A DNA stretch of 32,771 nt from Cytophagaceae bacterium (GTDB lineage: Bacteria; Bacteroidota; Bacteroidia; Cytophagales; Flexibacteraceae), in NCBI GenBank assembly GCA_027485575.1, contig JAIXQU010000120.1, positions 1 to 32,771 of the forward strand, written 5' to 3'. This document shows positions 17,045-24,809 of the stretch, piece after piece. The translations under genes were made by a program, and so were the position numbers. The notes under the pieces were generated by a model. That model did no database searches, was not told the origin of the DNA, and saw only the letters and a list, made by a program, of their open reading frames with translations. Position 1 is the first letter of the stretch; each line of letters starts with the position of its first letter.

Positions 17045-17188
17045 AAATGGTACAAAGGATATTTCCAACTCCCATTCAAACCAATATTTAATACTTTTCC
17101 CTACACTTTTGTAATCGAAACCAATCGAGCAAACTCCATTGGATTTCCGGAAAAGCATTCTTCATCTTTACAAAACTTAGAAAATCCT

Positions 17189-18025
17189 ATGAAAGCGGGA
17201 TTACTTGCCGATATAATTTTGGGTGAAAGCCCGCATTTAAAGGGTCTAGCCAGACATTTCAATCTAATTCTGGTGGATGCAAATTCCAGAATAACAGGCT
17301 TTAACAACAATTTGTTAAAGAACACAATGAAAAAGGAAAGTCAGATTATCCACCAAAATTTTGCTATGTTTTTTGATTCTGAGGAAGGAAAAGCCAATTT
17401 ATCTACAACGATAAAGACAGCATTAAATGGCCAGCCTTGTTCCATTCAATTTAGCCTTTTAGAAGCAAGAACAACTTTTAAGGGTGTAGTACTTCCAATA
17501 TATGATGAAAACCAATTTCCGGATGGATTAATCATCATTGCAAAAGAAGAAAAGAAAATTGCCGTAGAAAAAGAAGAATTGGATGATTTCTGGGCAATGG
17601 CTACCAAAATGATAGAAGAAGCAGGAATTAGTTCCTCGAGCGAAGTCATTAAGGAGTCTGAAAAGCTTAAGAAACCAAAAATATTATTGGTTGAAGACAA
17701 GGACCATTTGGTGGCTTCTGTTTTCAAAAGCATTCTATCCAACTATAATGAAGAAGCAATAATAGCGCCTAGCGGAGAGGCTGCATTACTGATGGCAAAG
17801 AAATTTAAACCCAATGTTATCATTTGCACCTACAACCCCATTGGTCAAATGTCAACATTGGAAATAGCAGACCAATTCAAGAAGAAATATAGTGCAAACA
17901 CAATTTATATCAGTCAGGATGGAGGGGAACTCCGGATTGAGGATGGTTGGTTAGATATTCATGTAAAAAATCATTCTGAAACTGTTTCAAAGATATTGGA
18001 TTTGATCAATCAACTTTATTGGTAA
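17189..18025 (+). CDS. PAS-receiver protein with non-canonical (Asp-less) receiver
   Basis: From ATG 17189 the protein has 278 residues. A PAS-like domain covers about 22-118 (FNLILVDANSRITGFN at the start, DGLIIIAKE at the end), then a charged linker, then a receiver at 163-277. The receiver begins PKILLVEDKD with the acidic pair Glu169-Asp170, but the strand that should end in the phospho-acceptor Asp reads VIICTYNP, placing Thr214 there. Ser242 and a Lys near 260 occupy the other conserved positions. It has no DNA-binding or output domain. I prefer this start over TTG 17000 because the extra 63 residues have odd composition and include a terminator hairpin. It is divergent from the PAS/HPt protein and probably its partner. 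Confidence 0.75.
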   Translation: MKAGLLADIILGESPHLKGLARHFNLILVDANSRITGFNNNLLKNTMKKESQIIHQNFAMFFDSEEGKANLSTTIKTALNGQPCSIQFSLLEARTTFKGVVLPIYDENQFPDGLIIIAKEEKKIAVEKEELDDFWAMATKMIEEAGISSSSEVIKESEKLKKPKILLVEDKDHLVASVFKSILSNYNEEAIIAPSGEAALLMAKKFKPNVIICTYNPIGQMSTLEIADQFKKKYSANTIYISQDGGELRIEDGWLDIHVKNHSETVSKILDLINQLYW

Positions 18026-18033
18026 TCAATCCA

Positions 18034-18041
18034 TAAATCTG
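18034..18041 (+). promoter_or_regulatory. Possible -7 element of the structured RNA
   Basis: TAAATCTG differs from TAnnTTTG at one base. It lies 9-16 nt past the receiver-gene stop and would place a transcription start near 18048, just before the closing stem of the RNA. No -33 element is seen. Confidence 0.25.
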
Positions 18042-18049
18042 TGTGAGAG

Positions 18050-18182
18050 AAATACTTGAGAACGTTTGGAAAGTGTGTTCTCCAAACCTCCAGGATGGCA
18101 TAGGCCCTGCCCATACCCGCCGGACTCAAGTACTACCTTACCTTTTTTTCAAGCCATCTCTTTAAAAAGAGGTGGCTTTTTT
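18050..18182 (+). ncRNA. Candidate structured RNA with three-way junction
   Basis: Three helices can form together. P1 is TACTTGAG (18053-18060) with CTCAAGTA (18125-18132). P2 is GTTTGGA (18064-18070) with TCCAAAC (18081-18087). P3 is TCCaGG (18089-18094) with CCGGA (18120-18124), extended by ATGGCA (18095-18100) with TGCCCAT (18108-18114). The junction strands are very short (AAC, C and none). An alternative helix GAGAAC (18058-18063) with GTTCTC (18077-18082) excludes both P1 and P2. A good terminator follows at 18151. It could be a stand-alone RNA, for example of the 6S-Flavo type, or the 3' end of the receiver mRNA. I cannot assign a family by eye. Confidence 0.5.
18151..18182 (+). terminator. 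Intrinsic terminator downstream of the structured RNA
   Basis: AAGCCATCTCTTT (18151-18163) pairs with AAAGAGGTGGCTT (18166-18178), with one wobble, and is followed by TTTTTTG. On the minus strand no T-run follows, so it serves the plus-strand transcript and not bioB. Confidence 0.85.
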
Positions 18183-18213
18183 GTTTACGATTTTATTGAT
18201 ATAGAATTTTCCC

Positions 18214-19197
18214 TTAGGCAACAACCAACGCTTCTGAATCCTTAAAGGATTTCCTGGGGCGAAGGTTTAGGGTTTGAAACAGCTGTTGGTCATGGTCAAC
18301 TCCCGGATTTGGTGTGGTTAGCAACCTTTCCCCACTAAAAATTGAGTTTGCACCTGCCATAAAACAAAGCGTTTGCTCCTCATCGCTCATCATTACTCTT
18401 CCTGCAGATAGCCTTACCATTGCTTTGGGCATCATAATTCTTGCGGTAGCTATCATTCTCACCATATCCCATACCGGCACTTTAGGTTGTTTCTCCAAAG
18501 GCGTTCCTTCCACCGGGACCAAAGCATTTACAGGAACAGACTCCGGATGGCCGGGCATGTTGGCCAATGTTATCAACATTTTCACCCTGTCAGTCACGGT
18601 TTCACCCATGCCTATGATTCCCCCGGAACAGACAGAAATGCCGGATTTCCGAACATTCTCCAATGTATGGATTCTGTCATCAAACTGCCGGGTGCTGATG
18701 ATTTCATTGTAAAAAGTATCACTGGTATCCAGATTGTGGTTATAAGCATATAAACCAGCTTCTTTAAGCCTTTCTGCCTGAGAATCAGTAATCATACCAA
18801 GCGTGCAGCAAACTTCCATATCCATGGCATTTACGCCTTTAACCATGTCGATTACTTTATCAAAATCGCGGTTGTCTCTAACTTCACGCCACGCAGCGCC
18901 CATGCAAAACCTTGTGGAGCCTTTTGATTTTGCTTCTGAAGCAGCAGAAAGAACCTCATCTACTTCCATCAATTTATGAACCTTCACATCTGTGTGATAC
19001 CTTGCTGCCTGTGGGCAATAGGCACAATCTTCGGGGCAACCCCCAGTTTTTACTGAAAGGAGGGTACAAACCTGAACTTCCTGCCCATCATGAAACTGGC
19101 GATGCACTGTTGCAGCCCGGTAAACAAGATCAAGAAAAGGAGAATTATAAATCGCCTCAACTTCTGCAAGGCTCCAGTTATTTCGAATTTCGGTCAT
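18214..19197 (-). CDS. bioB: Biotin synthase
   Basis: BioB is a radical SAM enzyme that inserts sulfur into dethiobiotin in the last step of biotin synthesis. The 327-residue length is normal. The SAM-binding [4Fe-4S] ligands are Cys54, Cys58 and Cys61 in GGCPEDCAYCPQ. Downstream are the family motifs FCMGAAWRE, EVCCTLGM, YNHNLDTS, GGIIGMGE and RLSAGR, which supply the Cys residues and the Arg of the sacrificial [2Fe-2S] cluster. The start ATG 19197 gives MTEIRNNW. No other biotin genes are nearby, so it stands apart from the rest of the pathway. The DUF4834 gene is 148 nt upstream on the same strand. Confidence 0.97.
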   Translation of the reverse strand: MTEIRNNWSLAEVEAIYNSPFLDLVYRAATVHRQFHDGQEVQVCTLLSVKTGGCPEDCAYCPQAARYHTDVKVHKLMEVDEVLSAASEAKSKGSTRFCMGAAWREVRDNRDFDKVIDMVKGVNAMDMEVCCTLGMITDSQAERLKEAGLYAYNHNLDTSDTFYNEIISTRQFDDRIHTLENVRKSGISVCSGGIIGMGETVTDRVKMLITLANMPGHPESVPVNALVPVEGTPLEKQPKVPVWDMVRMIATARIMMPKAMVRLSAGRVMMSDEEQTLCFMAGANSIFSGERLLTTPNPGVDHDQQLFQTLNLRPRKSFKDSEALVVA

Positions 19198-19345
19198 TGG
19201 TTTGGCCGGATATTTTGTTCTGATTTAAAGCATGCAATTAAGGCAAAAGACTTTCGAATTGGAAAATTGAATTCTTAATTGACTTAATTTTTAGCTGCTG
19301 ATTTAATTTTTGATTGGATATTGATTGTAAAAAAAGCAAAAAAAA

Positions 19346-19609
19346 TTATTTTACTTCCTCATAATCAACATATTCACCCAGGTCTTTTGTGGTTTTTCCT
19401 GGAGGTTTGGCTTGAGGATTTCCAAAAGATTCTACCTTAATATCCCCTTCTGGTCTTGGTTGCTGGAATCCACCACCCCCAAATCCACCTGAATATTGGA
19501 AAGTCTTCCCAGCATTTTTCTTTAGCCAATACCTGAAGGCAATCTTAAAAATAAACTTAACTACCTGCCAGATGAGGTAAAAAATAATAAGTGTGCTAAT
19601 AAATCGCAT
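19346..19609 (-). CDS. DUF4834 family small membrane protein
   Basis: This 87-residue protein has one N-terminal membrane helix (about 3-27: ISTLIIFYLIWQVVKFIFKI), then a basic stretch, a Gly-rich segment FGGGGFQQPRPEG (about 43-55), and a short acidic end (LGEYVDYEEVK). The layout and the EYVDYEE ending match the DUF4834 family, found in Bacteroidota and without a known role. A TACTTTTG element 68-75 nt upstream may be its promoter. It precedes bioB but a 148-nt gap makes co-transcription uncertain. Confidence 0.75.
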   Translation of the reverse strand: MRFISTLIIFYLIWQVVKFIFKIAFRYWLKKNAGKTFQYSGGFGGGGFQQPRPEGDIKVESFGNPQAKPPGKTTKDLGEYVDYEEVK

Positions 19610-19676
19610 AGGTCCTTAAAACTGTTCACGGCCTGTTTGAGTTTGCAAAAATTTGCTCAATGGCAGTATTTGAGTA

Positions 19677-19684
19677 CAAAAGTA
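19677..19684 (-). promoter_or_regulatory. -7 element upstream of the DUF4834 gene
   Basis: TACTTTTG on the minus strand matches TAnnTTTG exactly. It is also half of the palindrome GTACAAAAGTAC. A possible TTG -33 element is 15 nt away, closer than usual. Confidence 0.4.
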
Positions 19685-19738
19685 CAGTTTGTTTGGGTTC
19701 AATGGATGTTTTTGAGTTAATCCTTTTAAATTCTTGAA

Positions 19739-19746
19739 TATCTTTG
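19739..19746 (+). promoter_or_regulatory. -7 element directly before mtaB
   Basis: TATCTTTG matches TAnnTTTG exactly. The last base is 9 nt before the ATG at 19756, so transcription would start within a few bases of the start codon and the mRNA would be almost leaderless. A TTTG at 19711-19714 lies 24 nt upstream, slightly far. Confidence 0.45.
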
Positions 19747-19755
19747 CAACCCGCT

Positions 19756-21105
19756 ATGAAAAAAGTTGCCTTTTACACGCTTGGCTGCAAGCTCAACTAT
19801 GCTGAAACTTCCTCTATATCAAGAAGTTTTGAGGCCAAAGGATTTGAAAAGGTGACATTTGGTGAACCCACGGACTTGTATATAATTAACACCTGTTCGG
19901 TGACTGACCATGCAGATAAAAAATGCAGGAAAGTGGTTTCCGAAGGTTTGAAAATTTCTCCATCCGCCAGAGTTGTCATTATTGGCTGTTATGCCCAATT
20001 GAAACCTGAGGAAATAGCTGGGATACCGGGAGTTGACCTTGTTTTAGGTGCAAATTCAAAGTTCGAGGCTGTGGACCATGTTCAGAAATTGGGGCCAAAA
20101 ACTGTGGCTAAAGTTATTGCCGGGGAAATCGAAAATACCAAAGACTACCACAGTTCTTATTCATTGTCAGACAGAACCAGAACATTTTTGAAGGTTCAGG
20201 ATGGATGTGATTATCCATGCACCTATTGCACCATTCCGTTGGCAAGAGGCAATAGCAGAAGTGACACCATAGAAAATGTGGTGAAAGAGGCCATAAAAAT
20301 CGGAGAAACCGGGGTCAAAGAAATTGTCCTGACAGGTGTAAACATCGGTGACTTTGGGATTCAGAATGGCATACGGAAAGAAAAGTTTTTCGACCTTGTG
20401 ATGGCTTTGGATGAAGTTGATTTGATTTCCAGATTTAGAATTTCAAGCATTGAGCCCAATTTGCTCAGGGATGAGATTATAGATTTTGTAGCGACCAGCA
20501 AACGGTTTGTTCCCCATTTTCATATTCCTCTTCAATCTGGCAGCAATGAAATTTTGGGCCTGATGAAAAGGCGGTACAAAAGAGAATTGTATGTAGACAG
20601 GGTAAACCAAATTAAAAAAGTAATGCCCAATGCCTGTATTGGTGTGGATGTCATTGTTGGATTTCCAGGAGAAACGGATGCGCATTTTCTTGAAACCTAT
20701 CAATTCTTAAACGAACTGGGCATCAGCTATCTGCATGTTTTTACTTATAGTGAAAGGGCAAACACAGAAGCTTCAACAATGAAAGGTAAAGTTCAGGGAG
20801 GGCACAAATCAGACCGCTCAAAAATGCTGCATATTTTGAGTGAAAAGAAAAGACGGTCTTTCTATGAAACCCAGATAGGAAAAATGGACCAGGTGCTTTT
20901 TGAGTCCGCAGTTACAGGTGGAATGATGGAAGGTTTTACCAGAAACTACGTGAAAGTAAAAACAGCCTACGACCCTCTTTGGGTAAATTCGGAGGTAAAT
21001 GGTTTTCTCAATCACATTGATACCGATGGCGTAGTTGTGTTTACCGAATTTCCCGAAACCAAGCCAATAGAGGAAAAAACCTCTACCATTCCTGTTTTGG
21101 TCTGA
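19756..21105 (+). CDS. mtaB: tRNA (t6A37) methylthiotransferase MtaB
   Basis: MtaB converts t6A37 of ANN-decoding tRNAs into ms2t6A with two [4Fe-4S] clusters and SAM. From ATG 19756 the protein has 449 residues. The N-terminal cluster ligands are Cys11 (TLGCKLNYAE), Cys47 (NTCSVT) and Cys78 (IIGCYAQ). The radical SAM ligands are Cys151, Cys155 and Cys158 (GCDYPCTYC). HIPLQSGSNEIL and DVIVGFPGET follow, and a TRAM-like RNA-binding domain ends the protein at about 375-440. CKLN and the spacing mark MtaB rather than MiaB or RimO. I take the ATG rather than the TTG 12 nt upstream because the TTG overlaps the -7 element. Confidence 0.93.
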   Translation: MKKVAFYTLGCKLNYAETSSISRSFEAKGFEKVTFGEPTDLYIINTCSVTDHADKKCRKVVSEGLKISPSARVVIIGCYAQLKPEEIAGIPGVDLVLGANSKFEAVDHVQKLGPKTVAKVIAGEIENTKDYHSSYSLSDRTRTFLKVQDGCDYPCTYCTIPLARGNSRSDTIENVVKEAIKIGETGVKEIVLTGVNIGDFGIQNGIRKEKFFDLVMALDEVDLISRFRISSIEPNLLRDEIIDFVATSKRFVPHFHIPLQSGSNEILGLMKRRYKRELYVDRVNQIKKVMPNACIGVDVIVGFPGETDAHFLETYQFLNELGISYLHVFTYSERANTEASTMKGKVQGGHKSDRSKMLHILSEKKRRSFYETQIGKMDQVLFESAVTGGMMEGFTRNYVKVKTAYDPLWVNSEVNGFLNHIDTDGVVVFTEFPETKPIEEKTSTIPVLV

Positions 21106-21447
21106 CCAAAACTGAAGCCTTCGTTACATTTAAACCGGATTTGAATAAAAAACTTTTGAAGTTAAATTTTGGCGAGGTATTGCTTTGCTTTTCTGTTTCC
21201 AACCAAGATAAAATCTAACCTTCAATTCAGAACAAAGCAGGGATTGTATACTTCCAATTGCGGAAATAAAATTTTAACCCCGAAAATGCCCTTGTTGGAT
21301 TGGTTGCAGGAAGTTTCGAGGTATTGACGACGGTATAGGATGCAAAAGGAATTTTCATAGATTTCGGAAAAATCCGGCCAATCCTATGATTGCTGGATTA
21401 AAAATCAGAAAATTGTAATTAATAGATTAGCTTCTTCAAAAACCAAT
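21106..21447. other. Non-coding gap after mtaB
   Basis: I see no gene in these 342 bp. A 19-nt perfect palindrome with a one-base centre (GTTTTGGTC/GACCAAAAC, 21094-21112) spans the mtaB stop but has no T-run. The 10-bp sequence CGAGGTATTG occurs at 21173-21182 and 21317-21326. No clear promoter for the next gene was found. Confidence 0.5.
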
Positions 21448-23316
21448 ATGAAACCAAATCCTATCCAGTGGATTCTAATTTTCACCATTTTTAGCCTTAC
21501 ATTTTCCTGTAAAGAAAAATCAAAAGAAAAAGACCAAAATACCATGATAAAAGACTGGCATTCAGCAGCAAAACCAGAAGAAGCTGTAGTAACCCACGAG
21601 GATTTAGACCTGAAAATTGATTTTGAAAAAAAAGTAATTGAAGGAATTGCTATGCTTTCAGTTTGGAATAAATCAAAAGGAACAGAACTATATATCGACA
21701 CGAGAAACCTTGAAATCACAAACATTTTCCTTGAAAAAGATGGCAACAAAACTGAATTTGAATTTCTGGAAGAAAAGCCATTTATGGGTAAACCACTGAA
21801 AATCAAAATTTCAAATTCTGAAAAACAAAAAGTTATCATTGTCTACAAAACGACCCAAAATTCGGATGCCCTTCAGTGGCTGGAACCAAGCCAGACAGCA
21901 GGCAAAAAACATCCATTCCTGTTTACACAGGGACAAGCCATTTTAAGCAGAACATGGTTTCCTTGCCAGGATAGTCCTGGAATTCGATTTACGTGGTCAG
22001 CCAACGTAAATCTCAAAAATGAGTTGGAAGCCATTATGTCGTCTGAAATCCGAAGCGCAGATTCCACCACTGGCCGTTATCATTTTGAAATGCCAAAACC
22101 AGTTCCTGCTTATCTGGTGGCACTTGCTGCCGGGAACCTTGCTTTCCAGAAAATTGATGATAGAACCGGAGTTTTTGCAGAGCCGGAAATGCTGGAAAAA
22201 TCGGCCTATGAATTTGGCGAAATGGGCAAAATGGTTTCTGCTGCAGAAAAATTATACGGACAATACCGATGGGGCAGATACGATGTCCTGGTTTTGCCGC
22301 CCAGTTTTCCTTTTGGGGGAATGGAAAATCCATGTGTCACCTTTGCAACGCCCACAATTTTGGCTGGCGACCGTTCATTGACCAGTTTGATAGCCCATGA
22401 ACTTGCGCACTCCTGGTCTGGAAATCTGGTTACCAATGCCACCTGGGATGATTTTTGGCTCAATGAGGGATTTACTGTTTATTTTGAAAGAAGGATAATG
22501 GAGGAGCTGGAAGGCAAAAACTATGCGGATATGCTGGCAGTTTTGGGCCACCAGGAATTGACAGGAACTTTGGAAGACCTTGGCAATAAATCTGAATCAA
22601 CCCATTTGAAACTAAAACTGACAGGCAAAGACCCGGATGATGGCATGAATGATATTGCTTATGAAAAAGGATATCTTTTCCTGTATCACCTTGAGAATCT
22701 TGTGGGAAGAGAAAAATGGGATGCTTTTGTGAAAAAGTATTTTGATGACAATGCATTTCAATCAATGACTACGGAAAGTTTTGTAGAATATCTGAAATCC
22801 AATCTTTTACATATCAACCAGATAAGTGAAGAAAAGGCAGCAGTTGCATCCTGGATTTACCAACCAGGTTTGCCGGCAGGTTATCAGATTCCATCTTCTC
22901 TCCGGTTTCAATCGGCAGGGAATGCAGCCCAAAAATTTGGCCAAACCGGCAAAATAGACAAGAGCCAGACCCAGATGTGGAGCAGCCATGAATGGTTGCA
23001 TTTTTTACGGGCACTTCCAAAAACGGTAGATAAAACCCAAATGGCAGTATTGGACGATAACTTTAATTTCACCCAATCAGGAAATAATGAAATACTATTT
23101 GAATGGCTTAACCTTAGTATCAAAAATCAGTATTTACCGGCCTATCTTGCTCTGGATAAGTTTCTTACCCATATTGGAAGAAGAAAATTTGTCCTTCCTC
23201 TGTATAAAGAATTATTAAAAACACAGGAAGGAAAGGCCCTTGCAACAAAAATATTTGACCATTCAAAAGCCAATTACCATTCGGTGACAAGGCAAAGCGT
23301 GGAAGGGTTGTTTTAA
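21448..23316 (+). CDS. M1 family aminopeptidase, lipoprotein (leukotriene A4 hydrolase-like)
   Basis: This is a zinc metallopeptidase that removes N-terminal residues from peptides. A lipoprotein signal ends in LTFSC with Cys21, so the enzyme is anchored to a membrane facing the periplasm or the surface. The exopeptidase motif GGMEN is at 290-294. The zinc site HELAH (317-321) with Glu340 in NEGFT completes HExxH-18-E. The C-terminal part (about 470-622) is a helical domain like the one in leukotriene A4 hydrolase, which makes this the M1 subgroup closest to LTA4H. The 622-residue length fits. It is a single gene; a degenerate T9SS-tail sequence follows directly. Confidence 0.92.
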   Translation: MKPNPIQWILIFTIFSLTFSCKEKSKEKDQNTMIKDWHSAAKPEEAVVTHEDLDLKIDFEKKVIEGIAMLSVWNKSKGTELYIDTRNLEITNIFLEKDGNKTEFEFLEEKPFMGKPLKIKISNSEKQKVIIVYKTTQNSDALQWLEPSQTAGKKHPFLFTQGQAILSRTWFPCQDSPGIRFTWSANVNLKNELEAIMSSEIRSADSTTGRYHFEMPKPVPAYLVALAAGNLAFQKIDDRTGVFAEPEMLEKSAYEFGEMGKMVSAAEKLYGQYRWGRYDVLVLPPSFPFGGMENPCVTFATPTILAGDRSLTSLIAHELAHSWSGNLVTNATWDDFWLNEGFTVYFERRIMEELEGKNYADMLAVLGHQELTGTLEDLGNKSESTHLKLKLTGKDPDDGMNDIAYEKGYLFLYHLENLVGREKWDAFVKKYFDDNAFQSMTTESFVEYLKSNLLHINQISEEKAAVASWIYQPGLPAGYQIPSSLRFQSAGNAAQKFGQTGKIDKSQTQMWSSHEWLHFLRALPKTVDKTQMAVLDDNFNFTQSGNNEILFEWLNLSIKNQYLPAYLALDKFLTHIGRRKFVLPLYKELLKTQEGKALATKIFDHSKANYHSVTRQSVEGLF

Positions 23317-23318
23317 AA

Positions 23319-23709
23319 TTGCAACCATTTTCAGACTGTAATTACAGAAGAAGCCTGAGGTCAGCAGGTCCTTTTCCTTTGGCCTCAGGTCAATCTACCA
23401 AATACACAATCGCCAGTTTGATAGCCCATGGCCAAAGCAACCTTCAAAATCTGACCGGATTAGCTAGTCTTTCTGACCAACTGGACACCCTTCTTTCTAG
23501 CCTCAAGGTTTCACAAAGACCAGGAAGAAAAACAATTAAAAATCCAAATATTTATCCCAATCCTGATAATGGGAAGAATTCAACTTGAAACCAGTTCAGA
23601 AAAACGGATTTCAACGCTTGACCTTTCCAATTTAAGACATGGAATTTATTTCATCTATATAGTGTCTGAAGGTGAAACTTCAATTAAAAGGTTTATAAAA
23701 AACCAATAG
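23319..23709 (+). pseudogene. Remnant of a T9SS-exported protein, frameshifted in its sorting domain
   Basis: The frame from 23319 reaches NIYPNPDNGK, the start of a T9SS sorting domain, and then hits a stop at 23586. Moving by one base (near 23575) restores IQLETSSEKRISTLDLSNL, then HGIYFIYIV and a basic end RFIKNQ, with a stop at 23707-23709. About 20 residues usually found between these parts are missing, so there was a frameshift and probably an internal deletion. No signal peptide or passenger domain remains. An inverted repeat CTGAGG/CCTCAG near 23355-23390 lies near its left end. It is most likely the decayed 3' end of a larger gene. Confidence 0.7.
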
Positions 23710-23714
23710 TGAAG

Positions 23715-24680
23715 TTATCCAACCAGAATCCCCACATTCTTAAGCATATCCGCCACCATTTCTTTTAATCCGAATTGGTGTTTCCATCCCCAATCCTTTC
23801 GGGCAACAGAATCATCCAAATCATTTGGCCATGAATCTGCAATCTGCTGCCTGAAATCCGGAGCATATTTCAATTCAAAATCGCCAAACTGACTCCTGAT
23901 CTCATCAGCCAACTGCTGGGGAGTAAAGCTCATCCCATTTAAATTATATGCTGATCGGATTGTGATTCTGGATGCCTCGGCTTCCATCAACTCAAGGGTT
24001 CCTCTCAATGCATCAGGCATATACATCATTGGCAAGGCCGTGTCTGGCCCAAGAAAAGATGTAAACGATTTATCCTGAACTACTTTATAAAAAATATCAA
24101 CGGCATAATCTGTAGTACCACCACCCGGAGGTGTTTTGTAACTTATCAAACCCGGATATCTGATGCTGCGGACATCCAAACCATAATTTATAAAATAATA
24201 ATCGGCAAGCCTCTCCCCTACCAGTTTGGTAATTCCATACACTGTGGTTGGGTCGGTGATGGTATGTTGTGGTGTTGGATTTTTTGGTGTATGTGGACCG
24301 AATGCGGCAATAGAACTTGGCGAATACACTTTAAAGACTTTTTCAGAAGCCGTTTTTGAGATATCCAATACATTCATAAAACCAGCGATGTTTACATCCC
24401 ACGCCAAGGTAGGATTTTTTTCGGCTGCTGCAGAAAGAATGGCCGCCAGGTGATAAATCTGGGTTGGCTGAAAACGATTTACCAATTGACCAAGGCCATT
24501 TTTGTCCAGAACATTTATCTTTTCAAAAGGTCCTGATTTAAGACTTTCTGACCTGGGGTCAATTAAGTCTGTGGCCAAAACCTGAACTTCTCCGTAAATT
24601 TTCCTAAGCTCTTCAACCAACTCTGTTCCAAGCTGCCCACAGGCCCCTGTAACCAATATTTTTTCTTTTCTTATCTGCAT
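23715..24680 (-). CDS. L-threonine 3-dehydrogenase, SDR type
   Basis: This enzyme oxidises L-threonine with NAD to 2-amino-3-ketobutyrate, the first step of threonine breakdown to glycine. The 321-residue protein has an extended short-chain dehydrogenase fold: TGACGQLG (11-18) binds NAD, Ser122 or Ser123 with Tyr148 and Lys152 (YGITK) form the catalytic set, and SIRYPGLISYK with PPGGGTTDYAVD is the signature of the threonine dehydrogenase branch rather than of UDP-glucose epimerases. The ATG at 24680 gives MQIRKEKILVTG. It stands alone; the partner 2-amino-3-ketobutyrate CoA-ligase (kbl) is not in the window. A pseudogene lies 5 nt past its stop on the other strand. Confidence 0.9.
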   Translation of the reverse strand: MQIRKEKILVTGACGQLGTELVEELRKIYGEVQVLATDLIDPRSESLKSGPFEKINVLDKNGLGQLVNRFQPTQIYHLAAILSAAAEKNPTLAWDVNIAGFMNVLDISKTASEKVFKVYSPSSIAAFGPHTPKNPTPQHTITDPTTVYGITKLVGERLADYYFINYGLDVRSIRYPGLISYKTPPGGGTTDYAVDIFYKVVQDKSFTSFLGPDTALPMMYMPDALRGTLELMEAEASRITIRSAYNLNGMSFTPQQLADEIRSQFGDFELKYAPDFRQQIADSWPNDLDDSVARKDWGWKHQFGLKEMVADMLKNVGILVG

Positions 24681-24809
24681 TTGGTGTAATCTGACTTGAC
24701 TGGCAAATTAATGCCATTTATTTTTCTCATGGTATATCCATTTGAATAAAATTAAATCATCAAAACCTCAGTCGGTTTTCTGAATTTGCGGCCTCAATTG
24801 GAAGAGAAA

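Larger units (their letters stand above)
16733..17188. other. Divergent regulatory region between the two signalling genes
   Basis: This 456-bp region has a TATATTTG -7 element for the minus-strand gene, paired TTAAACCG repeats, a TACTTTTG element on the plus strand, and a strong terminator hairpin at 17004-17044. The reading frame that covers 17000-17188 starts with a TTG and encodes the hairpin itself as its first 15 codons, so I treat it as leader rather than coding. Confidence 0.6.

Noticed and set aside
17000-17188. N-terminal extension of the receiver protein from TTG 17000
   Set aside because: The first 15 codons are the terminator hairpin and its T-run, and the residues are unlike a domain. 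ATG 17189 starts right before the PAS domain.
18151-18182. Hairpin as a terminator for bioB
   Set aside because: On the minus strand the hairpin is followed by GAAAAAAA and not by T; it works only for the plus-strand transcript.
18050-18213. Structured segment near bioB as a biotin-related riboswitch
   Set aside because: It lies beyond the 3' end of bioB and its terminator points away from bioB, so it cannot be the bioB leader.
21094-21112. Palindrome at the mtaB stop as a terminator
   Set aside because: No T-run follows and the sequence includes the last codons, so termination is not supported.
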